A stretch of DNA of 64,000 bases from F22 sp963668535 (GCA_963668535.1 OY764867.1:1674001-1738000); one strand, 5' to 3'; counted from the first letter of the stretch, positions 51,135-60,173 are shown. Notes: a model not told the origin generated them from the sequence alone. Numbers and translations are program-made.

Positions 51135-51776
51135 TTAATCTTTTTTTTCTATAATCTCTACATCGTTTGGATGTACAAAAGCAGATGCTATGGCCATAAC
51201 TCCTGGTATGTCAACAACTACTCGACGATTACGTTTGATACGTACAAATGTTCCAATAACCCCTTTAAAAGGTCCTGAGAGAACACGCACTTTATCTCCT
51301 TTTCGTAATGCTACATCTTCGACTGATAAAAATAAATTGTCTGGATTATGTTGTTCCGCAACCTGCATAAAGTCCCTCATTTGTTTATCTGGAACTATAA
51401 CTGGGGATTGGGTTGCGTAATCACGTATATAGTGAATCGGGATTATTAATTGGGGATCTTTACGAATTTCCTCCATGCGAGTCGTCGAAATATATACAAA
51501 CACTAAGTTGTGTACAGCAGGAAGTAGTTCTTTCTGAATACGCCCTTTGCGTTCTACTTTGTGGAATACCATCGGAATGTAATTATCCACTCCCAATTGA
51601 TCTAAATAATTCTTGAACTTAAGCTCTCTGCTATAAGTGACACGAATTGCGAACCAATGTTTTTTTTCTTCATGAGCTGTATTACAGGTGCTGTAGTTCA
51701 TGTGCTTATCATCGGGTATGGGGTTCAATGAGGTATCTCCTTGTGTATTTTTCGTCTGATTATTCAATTGGATCAT
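51135..51776 (-). CDS. UpxY-like NusG-paralog antiterminator
   Basis: A 213-residue protein with a NusG N-terminal domain (HWFAIRVTYSRELKFKNYLD, NLVFVYISTTRMEEI) and a C-terminal KOW domain (VRVLSGPFKGVIGTFVRIKR, VVVDIPGVMAIASAFV). UpxY proteins bind RNA polymerase and allow read-through of long polysaccharide operons. The N-terminal ~40 residues are extra and polar; a second ATG at codon 26 is an alternative start. It is not beside secE or L11 genes, so it is not the housekeeping NusG. It is not followed by a capsule operon here; the nearest glycan gene is the divergent GT2 at 51.9 kb. Confidence 0.87.
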   Translation of the reverse strand: MIQLNNQTKNTQGDTSLNPIPDDKHMNYSTCNTAHEEKKHWFAIRVTYSRELKFKNYLDQLGVDNYIPMVFHKVERKGRIQKELLPAVHNLVFVYISTTRMEEIRKDPQLIIPIHYIRDYATQSPVIVPDKQMRDFMQVAEQHNPDNLFLSVEDVALRKGDKVRVLSGPFKGVIGTFVRIKRNRRVVVDIPGVMAIASAFVHPNDVEIIEKKD

Positions 51777-51863
51777 TTACTGTACATTCTGTTACATTTA
51801 TTTCAACAGAACAAAATTACGTGTTTCTAAATCAGCAACCAAGGAAATATCCATATTTTTTAT

Positions 51864-51871
51864 TACTTTTG
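51864..51871 (+). promoter_or_regulatory. -7 box directly before the GT2 gene at 51876
   Basis: TACTTTTGC ends four bases before ATG 51876. Transcription should start at the ATG, or just upstream of an alternative ATG at 51888. No -33 TTG is seen. Confidence 0.5.
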
Positions 51872-51875
51872 CGTT

Positions 51876-52964
51876 ATGAAAATACAGATGTTTATACCAG
51901 ATATCCTTGATGTAACTTTGTTACTCCTCTTTAGTTTAGTAGGCTTGGCTATCCTTACATATCTATGGGTTATATTGAGTCGTTTACCTCGTTCAATAAA
52001 ACATGTTCAAACTCAGAATGATTCTGATACGGGGGAGGGAACTTGTCCCCCAGTCTCTGTTATAGTGTGTGCTAATGATCAGCAATCAGATCTGATACAG
52101 CATTTACCTGCTGTATTGCAACAGCAATATCCTCAATTTGAAGTTGTTGTTGTGCTAGATGCAGATAGCGAAGATGGTAGCGCAGATCTATTGCGACAGC
52201 TGGAACAAAAGTATGATAATCTATACCACACTTTTGTTCCAGCTGGATCGCTCTATTTAAGTCGTCGTAAGTTAGCTGTAACTTTAGGGATTAAAGCAAG
52301 TCGATACGATTGGTTGGTTTTTATTGAACCTGATTGTGTCCCTGCCTCTTCTCTTTGGCTATCTCGTCTTTCAGAGGGTATGCATGCAGATAAAGACGTC
52401 GTTATAGGATCTGTTTTTTGTCAAGTAAACGATGATACTGCCCCAAAATGGCAGAAGCGTCTACCCCAATTATGGCGTCGTCGTAATCTTCAAATAATGG
52501 GATGGGCACTGGCTGGTAAACCTTTTTCGGCGATGGGACGGAACTTAGCTTATCGAAAATCTACTTTTCTCAAGTCAGGGGGATTCTCTAATCAATTACG
52601 TTTGTCGCGTGGAGAAGATAGCTTGTATATAAATAAAATTGCTGATGCATCTAATACCTCAGTGGTTTGTCATCCAGATGCATTTACATACGTTGCACCC
52701 TGTCGTTCAAAACGTGAGTGGAGACAAGAACTAAAAGATTTTCGTAAAGTTGTAGCCCATCTCAAAGGAACCCCTGTACGTATGATTAGAGCTTATCAAT
52801 TTTGTTGGGTGATATTTATTGCATTGGCCATTGTAGTCGCTGCTTATTCATTTCTAACTCTTCAAATATTACCAGTTCTCTTAGTAGGCATATTATGTTT
52901 AGCCAACAGTATATCACATTATAGAATCCATAGGCATTTACGTCTTAGATCTATACAATCTTAG
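51876..52964 (+). CDS. Membrane glycosyltransferase, family 2
   Basis: A 362-residue GT2. It has an N-terminal membrane segment (~9-32), a GT-A domain (~45-270) with SVIVCANDQQSDLIQHLPAV, VVVLDADSEDGSADLL, FIEPDCVPASSLWLS (DxD-like position) and LSRGEDSLYINKIA, then one or two C-terminal segments (~305-345). It probably adds a sugar on the cytoplasmic face of the inner membrane; the acceptor is unknown. The start may be ATG 51876 or 51888. Its stop codon overlaps, on the opposite strand, the stop of the convergent barrel gene at 52961-52964. Confidence 0.87.
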   Translation: MKIQMFIPDILDVTLLLLFSLVGLAILTYLWVILSRLPRSIKHVQTQNDSDTGEGTCPPVSVIVCANDQQSDLIQHLPAVLQQQYPQFEVVVVLDADSEDGSADLLRQLEQKYDNLYHTFVPAGSLYLSRRKLAVTLGIKASRYDWLVFIEPDCVPASSLWLSRLSEGMHADKDVVIGSVFCQVNDDTAPKWQKRLPQLWRRRNLQIMGWALAGKPFSAMGRNLAYRKSTFLKSGGFSNQLRLSRGEDSLYINKIADASNTSVVCHPDAFTYVAPCRSKREWRQELKDFRKVVAHLKGTPVRMIRAYQFCWVIFIALAIVVAAYSFLTLQILPVLLVGILCLANSISHYRIHRHLRLRSIQS

Positions 52965-54232
52965 TATTTAAGATTGAAGCGAAGTCCAAATTGAAGTTGT
53001 AATTGTAGGTCAGAGTACGTGTGAACGTTTTTGCTTTGCTCTATCCAGCAGTAATTGCTCATTACTCTAGGGGCAACAAATACACTGCAATTTGAAGTTA
53101 AATCATAAAGGCCTTGAATACTAGCCGTCCATCCATGTACAGGGCGTTTAATCTGAATGTTTGTTTGGCTGTTTCTATCAATGTATCCTGCCACCAAACC
53201 ACCTGAGATGTTTACATGGAATCTACGTAGATCTTCTACGATTGGATCAACAGGTGACGAATCATCTGGTACACCGAATAATATAGTCACTGGATTGATG
53301 AGCCCTTCAATTTGCCCCCAATAACCAGATCCCATTGAAATACCTCCTTTTACTCCAAAATAAGGATTAATCCATTTCCCAACATTGATTTGTGTAAAAC
53401 TATTCCAGTCAATATGATTTTCATATTTCCATCTACTTTGGCCAGTGATGACTTCAATAAATGAATTGTCCAGAACGTGACCAATAACATTAAACATGCC
53501 GTCGTCGCTTATGTCTTTGTTGTGTATATAGTACAATACACCGACACGTAATCCTGCATTTACATCATAATCGCGCCAGTTTCTATTGTCCTTATATTCT
53601 ATTTTACTTTTACTTGCTGTCAAATAAGGAGCAATATATATGTGACCGTGTTTGCTGATACGGGTGCGTATTTCTAGCCCACCTTCTGCTGTTGGCCCAA
53701 GAGTCAGAGTCTTTTTATAATATCCTGCACTAGCACCAACACCAGCATATGGATACACATTCCATTGTCTATCTGGACGATAGCCGAATAGCCATGAAGT
53801 AGCGTTAAGCATTACGTCTGTGCGAATAAAAGCTGAATGTAGATTATTCAGATGGCTCTTCTCTTCAAGAAAGCTATAGCCTCCATGCAAACGAAAGGCC
53901 CAATATGGACTCACATCCCCACCAATACTAGCATGGATACCATGCCCCACTATATAATTCAATGTCCCAACAGGTGCTTGTAAAGCATAGTCATATCCAC
54001 CTTGTATGAAGGCATGATTGATAAGCCCTTTAAACCCTCTGCCAGAAAATTTTTCATTTTGTGGCTTATAGTGTGCAAGCATTGAGTAACGAAGTATGTT
54101 AACTCGATTTTGAGGTTGAGTGATAGTATCTTGTTTGGCCTCGTCTTGGCTTCGAGTTGAAGCGGCCCATGTATTGTGTCTAGTTAGTAGAGTACACAAA
54201 AGAACTATACCGAACAGTTTTAAACGTGTCAT
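52961..54232 (-). CDS. Exported beta-barrel-like protein (operon gene 5)
   Basis: A 423-residue protein with a signal peptide (MTRLKLFGIVLLCTLL, cleavage near TWAAS); the frame extends ten codons further but ATG 54232 fits the signal. The mature part is rich in aromatic, Gly and alternating polar/non-polar residues, as in outer-membrane barrels: FRLHGGYSFLEEK, VYPYAGVGASAGYY, YDVNAGLRVGVLYYI, FGVKGGISMGSGYW, and a C-terminal LQLQFGLRFNLKY. The pattern seems to repeat in two halves (~80-250 and ~265-423), suggesting one large barrel or two. I do not recognise the family. It is the last gene of the five-gene operon, starting 36 bases after the OmpA-like gene. Confidence 0.75.
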   Translation of the reverse strand: MTRLKLFGIVLLCTLLTRHNTWAASTRSQDEAKQDTITQPQNRVNILRYSMLAHYKPQNEKFSGRGFKGLINHAFIQGGYDYALQAPVGTLNYIVGHGIHASIGGDVSPYWAFRLHGGYSFLEEKSHLNNLHSAFIRTDVMLNATSWLFGYRPDRQWNVYPYAGVGASAGYYKKTLTLGPTAEGGLEIRTRISKHGHIYIAPYLTASKSKIEYKDNRNWRDYDVNAGLRVGVLYYIHNKDISDDGMFNVIGHVLDNSFIEVITGQSRWKYENHIDWNSFTQINVGKWINPYFGVKGGISMGSGYWGQIEGLINPVTILFGVPDDSSPVDPIVEDLRRFHVNISGGLVAGYIDRNSQTNIQIKRPVHGWTASIQGLYDLTSNCSVFVAPRVMSNYCWIEQSKNVHTYSDLQLQLQFGLRFNLKY

Positions 54233-54268
54233 CTTATAATAGTCTCCTCTTTTAAAATCCATTATTTA

Positions 54269-56653
54269 TTAGCTCATCTTTTTATCCTTTGCATGACTTT
54301 GTTCAGTCAATTGCTTGTATATTGTAGGACATAAATCACCTCTCATTTCGAGGATGATCTTCTCCATTGATTTTGCGATTTTACCTTCCATATCTAGCTG
54401 TGGGTTGAATTCAAGCATGCCATAAGCTTGTTCGAATAGTTCGTCTGAGATATCTCCATCTGCAGCAGCTTTTTCGATAAAATTGTTGTCTTTTCCAAAT
54501 GCCATAAGAAGAGTAATAGCTGGAGTATATGTATCATTTGGATCTAGTCGGCTCATGAGAATCGCTTTAAGATACATAGCAAGTGCATCTTGTTTAGGCA
54601 ATTTTTCAATTGCTGCAAGTGCTTTTTCGTCATAATATCTAGTATTGAAAGCCATGTTAATGACTACCTTGTTTAACGGCGTACTATGAGTTAAAACAGT
54701 ATATATTTCATCATAGTAATCTGGGTTTTTATAATATCCCAATAATGCGTATACGTAACTTTTTATTTCTTTATTTTTCTGATCGTTTGGTAGCATTTGT
54801 ACAAGTTTACTTGCTTCACCGACCTCATGCGCCTTTAGTAGCATTGCAATTTGATTTACAATGACACCACGAGGATTCATGATTTTTGTACCATTACCAG
54901 ATAATTTACGTACTTCTTTATCAACTTCTGCTACATTATAATTGATATATGGTTTTAGCAGATTCAAATCGATAGTATCGCGATTTAAATATGATTCTGC
55001 TAGTAGATTGGCAGGAAGCACCCACCCAGGTTTACCCAGTACTTGTGTTGATTGGGCAATGGCAGCTTTGTACAGATGTTCAAGCTCTTTCTTGTCTTTT
55101 ACAAGTTGAAATAACCACCAAAATTCATAGAGTGGAATCTGTACTTTACATTGATGATAATCTGAGTTTGTTTGGTATTTCTTTAAGATTTCTTCTGGAG
55201 TTAACTTTCGGAAGATCTCATATCTGTATTTATATTTTACAGTTCGTAATGTAGGTAATATGTCATTAATTGTAGTCTTGTAAAAAGGAAGGCGACGAAT
55301 GCGTATAGACTGATCGTTGATATTCTTGTATTTGTCAACAATATCTTGTACTTTTTGCGCTTCTTCGTTGAGGGTGTCTTGTCGTAAAATGTCGGCCACT
55401 TTGCCCCAGCCAGCAACAATGGCTTCTGCATCTGTTGCCACGTGTGTATTGGGGATTGATTTTGTAATCTCTTGACGAGCAAATTGAACACGCTTTTTAC
55501 CTAACTGTATATTCGTTTGATAATTACCTTCTGGAGAACTGACCCCTGTTATTTGTAGATATGTTAGTGAAGACTCCTCACCATATACGATATCATGCAG
55601 TTCTTTGCGTAGCTTATTCAGCTGAATCTCATTGTTGGGATTCTCTGGGTCAAGTTTGGAAGATCCGACTAAAAAGTTAAGTGTGATATTGCCTGAAACA
55701 TCGCGCTTCTCTTTCTTTGGTGGCATACGATATGTTGCCATATCTAAAGCTTCACAAAAATTGTATTGAAGATATTTCATAGGATCTCGACTACGCCCAG
55801 TACTTAACAATATCGTGTCGTTTCTCAATATTTTATGGTAATCTTCAACTAAAACAACAGCCTTAACGATATATGGCTTCTCTGGTTGGTTTAATGTTAC
55901 TGAATCTACCCAATAGATAGTGTCTGATTGTCCTGTTAATCTTGGACTATGGTCACTCATTGATAAGAGCTTGTCTCTTTTCTTTTCAAAGTTTTGACGA
56001 CGGATTTGAGTTGTTCTATATTCCTCACCATCGCGTACGACATGTTTCATGAATACCGTGTCATTGCGTCGACCGTGAAGAGTATCTCCTCTCCATCCCC
56101 AAGGTACACAAAAACTTTGGATCATTAATCGGGCATTTGTTTTACCCCATTTTTTTAGAATTGGGAAAGGGAAATTTTCAACATACATTTTATTCCCTAG
56201 TTTGGTCGTCTCTGCCGACAAAGCGGTCAATTTAGTCAAGCGAGCTTTAATTGTAACTTCTTCAAGTTGTATACCACCAGCCATAGACACGTTCACCTGC
56301 AGCATACCATTTAGTTTGCGTAATATAGGTGTGGCTCCAGGGGTATAGAAAATTAATCCTCCATTTCTTGATAACTCAAGTTCAAACCCTCCTAATTGGT
56401 CAGTTGTAGCACTAGCGTCTGGAGATACAATTTGTTTGATATTCCCCATGTTTAGTCGTCGGAATAAATCCTCTGCTTTGGCTGCATCATGAAATCCATA
56501 TACATTTACACCCTCAAAGGCACCTTTAGTATCTGTGTTAATTACAGTACCATGAACATGTTTTATTTGTCCCCATGTAGGCATGCATATACATTGCAAT
56601 ACGAAACATATTGAGAGTGCAATAAAGCATTTATGTGAATATATTCTTTTCAT
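54269..56653 (-). CDS. Large OmpA-like exported protein (operon gene 4)
   Basis: A 794-residue protein. It starts at ATG 56653 with a signal peptide (to TWGQ, ~28). Residues ~30-140 form a carboxypeptidase-regulatory-like beta domain (KHVHGTVINTDTKGAFEGVN). Residues ~330-470 resemble an OmpA C-terminal domain (ITLNFLVGSSKLDPENPNNE, LQITGVSSPEGNYQTNIQLG, KKRVQFARQEI). The Asp of the OmpA TD-x-x-G motif, which contacts diaminopimelate, is replaced by Ser-Pro-Glu. The last ~300 residues are helical with TPR-like spacing. It probably spans from outer membrane or peptidoglycan to partner proteins. It lies between a DUF3575-like gene (gap 10) and a barrel gene. Confidence 0.78.
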   Translation of the reverse strand: MKRIYSHKCFIALSICFVLQCICMPTWGQIKHVHGTVINTDTKGAFEGVNVYGFHDAAKAEDLFRRLNMGNIKQIVSPDASATTDQLGGFELELSRNGGLIFYTPGATPILRKLNGMLQVNVSMAGGIQLEEVTIKARLTKLTALSAETTKLGNKMYVENFPFPILKKWGKTNARLMIQSFCVPWGWRGDTLHGRRNDTVFMKHVVRDGEEYRTTQIRRQNFEKKRDKLLSMSDHSPRLTGQSDTIYWVDSVTLNQPEKPYIVKAVVLVEDYHKILRNDTILLSTGRSRDPMKYLQYNFCEALDMATYRMPPKKEKRDVSGNITLNFLVGSSKLDPENPNNEIQLNKLRKELHDIVYGEESSLTYLQITGVSSPEGNYQTNIQLGKKRVQFARQEITKSIPNTHVATDAEAIVAGWGKVADILRQDTLNEEAQKVQDIVDKYKNINDQSIRIRRLPFYKTTINDILPTLRTVKYKYRYEIFRKLTPEEILKKYQTNSDYHQCKVQIPLYEFWWLFQLVKDKKELEHLYKAAIAQSTQVLGKPGWVLPANLLAESYLNRDTIDLNLLKPYINYNVAEVDKEVRKLSGNGTKIMNPRGVIVNQIAMLLKAHEVGEASKLVQMLPNDQKNKEIKSYVYALLGYYKNPDYYDEIYTVLTHSTPLNKVVINMAFNTRYYDEKALAAIEKLPKQDALAMYLKAILMSRLDPNDTYTPAITLLMAFGKDNNFIEKAAADGDISDELFEQAYGMLEFNPQLDMEGKIAKSMEKIILEMRGDLCPTIYKQLTEQSHAKDKKMS

Positions 56654-56663
56654 GTATGATGAA

Positions 56664-57242
56664 TTATTTAATGATATAACTGATGGTAACTCCAAAGTTC
56701 AAAGGGACAAGACGTAAACCTTTTGAATTAGGAAACTGATCGTGTTCCCATAGACTAGTGACATCGTCATAACTGTAGTGTTCCTTTTGCCGGTAGTAAG
56801 CTATTCCTAGACTGCTATGTGCCGTTAAACTTAAACGTTTGGTTAAAGGCCATGCATAACCGAAAGCCAATCCAAGTCCAGCGGCATCTCCCTTTCTGAT
56901 CTTGTCATTTTTATTTGTATATCTATATGTCGTAAATAAACTATTTATACCTATAAATTCTCTTGTTAGTGCACGTCCACTTAGCCAATATTTGTATGTA
57001 GCTTGTACGCCGCCCGCTTTCATGTCCATAGTCCACGGCCCATTGGTCGCAAAAGCTGAAAATTGCACTGTGTGAGCATCGTCTATATATAACTCTAATC
57101 CCAAATTTGGAATTTTGAGAGCATCTTGCATTACATCCGTGTGGATAGCCACTTGTTGTGCATTAGCTACCTTTGGAAATGCAATCACTGAAATTACGGT
57201 TGTGAGTAACCATATAATTTTTTTTTGTTTTAGCTTATTCAT
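56664..57242 (-). CDS. DUF3575-like exported protein (operon gene 3)
   Basis: A 192-residue protein. ATG 57242 gives a signal peptide (MNKLKQKKIIWLLTTVISV, cleavage near ANAQQ); the in-frame TTG six codons earlier is unlikely. The mature part has VMQDALKIPNLGLELYIDDA, AGGVQATYKYWLSGRAL, GLGLAFGYAWPLTKRLSL and a C-terminal NFGVTISYIIK, a beta-strand-rich pattern like DUF3575 outer-membrane proteins. Function is unknown. It follows the lipoprotein gene by 14 bases and precedes the OmpA-like gene by 10. Confidence 0.75.
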   Translation of the reverse strand: MNKLKQKKIIWLLTTVISVIAFPKVANAQQVAIHTDVMQDALKIPNLGLELYIDDAHTVQFSAFATNGPWTMDMKAGGVQATYKYWLSGRALTREFIGINSLFTTYRYTNKNDKIRKGDAAGLGLAFGYAWPLTKRLSLTAHSSLGIAYYRQKEHYSYDDVTSLWEHDQFPNSKGLRLVPLNFGVTISYIIK

Positions 57243-57256
57243 TGTTTTCAGTAGTC

Positions 57257-58465
57257 TCAAAAGGTGATCTGTTTATTAACTATCCATTTATCTGAAGTTG
57301 TACTTGTTGTCGTGGTGGTTATACCTTCTTTAGTTATTGTCATCTTATCAGCAATAGATAGGTCTACCAAAGAATTCTTGTTTTTATATAAGGTAAGGCC
57401 ATCCGCTTTTCCTGCATATTCTGTAGGGTTTAGTTTCGTTAGCGTATTATACAGATTAATTTTTCCTTGATATGTTTTTGTTTGTGTAGCACCGGTATTG
57501 TCGGTAAATTGACATGTTAATGCAATGGATAATATTCCATCTCCATTTTCTGCAATGCTACTTTTGTTGTGCATCCACGAAATCACGTCAACGCTAGTAG
57601 AAAATGTGATTAGATTTGCATTGATTGTTGTTGCTTCAGGAGCTTCTCCTATAGCGATTGGGGTAGGTAATGCGACTTCATTGGTTACTGAAGGGCGTAC
57701 AATGACTTTGCACGTGTTATTTTTGGCAAAACCTGCAGAAGCAGGGTACACGGTTACTGGTATGCCTGACAATTCAGCAAGTGTGCTTTGTACCGTTATC
57801 CCAGTCTCTATATTTGTTTGGAAGGTGATGTTGATTCGTTGTGTAATATACTGCCCTTCTAATGAAATATCATTTGATTTACCCGATTTGATGTGTACAA
57901 AGTCGTTGCGTAGCGTACACAAGGGGCCTGCTGTACTGTCAAAATAGATTGAACTTTCAGCATATTGATTGATATCGTTCCATGTTTCTCCTTCTTGAAG
58001 TATTCTAGTGCTATTTATGGGGAATAGCTTGTAGGAGGTTTTGATGTTAGCCAACTTTTTCTTGTAGTCACTTTCTAATTCTGTGACGTCGCTAAAAGTG
58101 AAGGCCGATTCTTTGGCGGTAGTCGCAATAAAATCGAAATCGCCTGTTTTTAATGGCCAATTAGCCCAGTTGGAAATAGAAGTGGTTTCTATCTCAGAGG
58201 AATTGCTTTCTATAGGAAACAAAAGCGTCCCATTTCCGTTAGATGCATCCACTCGCATTGCACTGCGCCAAGTGTCAATTATTCTGCTTGTAACGATGAG
58301 TAATGAGTCAGACTGTACAGAGTATTCATCATTTGGCCATGATAAGCTAAAAGTAGCTGTTGGTGTAGTGGCTGTTGGATCTTTAAAATCAACTTCTGTA
58401 CATGCCATAACCAATGAGCCTATCATAAATGCATTTATTCCCCAAGTAATATATTTATTTTTCAT
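57257..58465 (-). CDS. Lipoprotein, possibly DUF5119/fimbrial-anchor-like (operon gene 2)
   Basis: A 402-residue lipoprotein. The lipobox is LVMAC with Cys22; the next residues, TEVDF, carry acidic positions that could act as a surface-export signal. The rest is beta-rich with many Thr and Ser (FSLSWPNDEYSVQSDSLL, YITQRINITFQTN, TTTTTSTTSDKW near the end), resembling the two-domain beta-sandwich anchors of Bacteroidales pili (FimB/Mfa2, DUF5119). That family link is by general pattern, not by a diagnostic motif. Its ATG overlaps the upstream DUF3575 stop by four bases, indicating coupling. Confidence 0.7.
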   Translation of the reverse strand: MKNKYITWGINAFMIGSLVMACTEVDFKDPTATTPTATFSLSWPNDEYSVQSDSLLIVTSRIIDTWRSAMRVDASNGNGTLLFPIESNSSEIETTSISNWANWPLKTGDFDFIATTAKESAFTFSDVTELESDYKKKLANIKTSYKLFPINSTRILQEGETWNDINQYAESSIYFDSTAGPLCTLRNDFVHIKSGKSNDISLEGQYITQRINITFQTNIETGITVQSTLAELSGIPVTVYPASAGFAKNNTCKVIVRPSVTNEVALPTPIAIGEAPEATTINANLITFSTSVDVISWMHNKSSIAENGDGILSIALTCQFTDNTGATQTKTYQGKINLYNTLTKLNPTEYAGKADGLTLYKNKNSLVDLSIADKMTITKEGITTTTTSTTSDKWIVNKQITF

Positions 58466-59277
58466 CGGTGTATAGTCTTATATTTTTTACTGATTGATGC
58501 AAAGCGATATACAAACGCAACACGTAGTTCGCTTACGCCTGGTGCAAGCATAGTCCAGTGGCTAGCTTTGCTGTCTACCACTTCATAAGCATCTGCTTCA
58601 CGGTTCCTGATGAATTTGTCGTATTTGATATGAGCGGCTCCAATACTAGCTCCAATTTCAAGATCAATTGCAGAGCCGTTTGATAGTTGGTATAATGGCA
58701 TGCCCATTCCCCAACTAACTCCTGCACCAAAGCCCTCGCCTTGGTACCCATATCGACTATATTTGTATGTGTATTTTAAGCTATTTACGAAGATGCCTGC
58801 ATAGTATGCGCGCCAAAATTTAGGGAACCCTTTGCTTTTTACTGCGAAGAGGCGTTGGATGCCTTCTAGCCCCTTTTCTGCTGCATGACCAATTGGAGAT
58901 TGCTTATTGTCTTTTGCACCAGCTACCTGAATTTGTTGGGTGCGATAATATCTCCTTGCTTCTAATCTAACTTCAGAAATATTGTACACCATATATGGGG
59001 TATACGTAGACGAAGCTGACGTATCCCAATTATATTTTCCAGAGAGAGAAAGCGTGTATTTGTTTTGCTCACTTGGATTGAGGTCAAATTCAATCCCGAC
59101 ATTTGGGGTCATAAGCAGCCAATCAACCGCATTGGTTTTTAGAGCTAGTCTCTCTTTGAATGTGAAATTCTTTTCAATGAACCTCTGCTGTGCAGAAGTG
59201 TAAGCTGTTGGTAATACGCATATAAGTGCTAATATGCGCCATAATTTATTTGCTGTCATAAAATGGAATAATTGCAT
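58462..59277 (-). CDS. DUF3575-domain exported protein (operon gene 1)
   Basis: A 271-residue protein (265 if ATG 59259 is used, which gives the better signal peptide MTANKLWRILALICVLPTAY, cleavage near TSAQQ). It has the DUF3575 opening FKERLALKTNAVDWLLMTPN followed by VGIEFDLNPSEQNKYTLSLS, SEVRLEARRYYR and a long C-terminal barrel-like part (EGFGAGVSWGMGMPLYQL, IDLEIGASIGAAHIKYD). An insertion of ~45 residues (KDNKQSPIGHAAEKGLEGIQ...) interrupts the core. DUF3575 proteins are predicted outer-membrane proteins of unknown function. It leads the five-gene operon. Confidence 0.83.
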   Translation of the reverse strand: MQLFHFMTANKLWRILALICVLPTAYTSAQQRFIEKNFTFKERLALKTNAVDWLLMTPNVGIEFDLNPSEQNKYTLSLSGKYNWDTSASSTYTPYMVYNISEVRLEARRYYRTQQIQVAGAKDNKQSPIGHAAEKGLEGIQRLFAVKSKGFPKFWRAYYAGIFVNSLKYTYKYSRYGYQGEGFGAGVSWGMGMPLYQLSNGSAIDLEIGASIGAAHIKYDKFIRNREADAYEVVDSKASHWTMLAPGVSELRVAFVYRFASISKKYKTIHR

Positions 59278-59344
59278 TTCTGCCCCGTGCTCGGTTTTTA
59301 ATTAAAAGTGCAAGTTGCTTTTTACTCGTACATAATACCAAGTG

Positions 59345-59352
59345 CAAATATA
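59345..59352 (-). promoter_or_regulatory. -7 box for the five-gene exported-protein operon
   Basis: The minus strand reads TATATTTGC, 67 bases before ATG 59277. No -33 TTG is at the usual distance. Confidence 0.55.
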
Positions 59353-59399
59353 GGCATTCTCTTTTTATTTCCTATTGCTCCCATCGTTATCATATGGTA

Positions 59400-60007
59400 G
59401 TCTAAAAAAAATTAACTTGATTTATGTGTCAGTTACATTATATTGTGCTTTTGGATTCGATAGTTGTATATGTAATAAATATGAGTCAATATGGTCGTTT
59501 TATCGGTGTTTTTGATAAAATAAGCTTTATCTTGTGTTGCTTGGTAGTGTTAAAATCGTTGCAGTGTTGTTTGGTTAAAATCTTTTTATGTGCTAAAAAA
59601 TTAAAGCCTTGATTTTTGGCAGATGTGAAACTTTAGGGTCTGTTTTTTCTGCTGAGGCTCTGTTTGTTGTTTTCTGCACTTCTTATTTGTAATACTTTGG
59701 TGGTTTTTGTGCTGTGCATAATGTATGTACACTTTCTTCTTTGTTTTCTCCTTACTCTTAGCAGTGTCTCTTCCTATAGACTGTAGCGTTTCCCTTAAAG
59801 GAGATGTACCTACTATGCGTGTAGAGTAGGTCGTTTTCATATTACTCCGTCTTTTTCTGCCATAGCTTCGTCCCCTCTTGAGCACCTATTGCGCACATCA
59901 CTTCTCTTCCTTTGTTTATATATATAATGTGTTCTTTCCTTGTCTTGCTTTTTCATTGTCTTTTTCTGTTAAAAGCCCATATTCTTGTGACATTTCTGTT
60001 GTATTTA
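59400..60007. other. Non-coding AT-rich stretch before the rRNA operon
   Basis: About 600 bases without a credible gene. Short frames exist on both strands but are low-complexity (Lys/Gln/Thr-rich or hydrophobic by base bias) and lack promoter and start context. It is T-rich on the + strand and may include upstream elements of the strong rRNA promoters. Confidence 0.6.
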
Positions 60008-60039
60008 TTTGGTGTGTATGTTTAAAAGCACTACTTTTG
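60008..60039 (+). promoter_or_regulatory. rRNA operon promoter P1
   Basis: TTTG (60008-60011), a 20-base spacer and TACTTTTG (60032-60039), followed by catccgc. It is about 440 bases before 16S. Confidence 0.78.
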
Positions 60040-60065
60040 CATCCGCAATCAGGAAACGAGGTGCC

Positions 60066-60094
60066 TGCGGTCAACCAACCGCATTGATTTTTTT
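60066..60094 (+). terminator. Terminator-like hairpin between rRNA promoters P1 and P2
   Basis: A 6-bp stem tgcggt-caacca-accgca (60066-60083), then ttga and a run of seven T's (60088-60094). It would act on P1 transcripts only, unless antitermination overrides it. Confidence 0.5.
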
Positions 60095-60173
60095 CTCGTT
60101 TTGTGTTTGCATTTGCTTAGATACTTTTTGAGTTTCGGTTCAAAAATAAAGTTGAAATTTTCCGCTCAAATAA

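Noticed and set aside
51864..51871. TACTTTTG before GT2 considered as a promoter for a longer upstream gene
   Set aside because: No frame continues upstream on the + strand; the region back to 51777 is intergenic to the divergent antiterminator.
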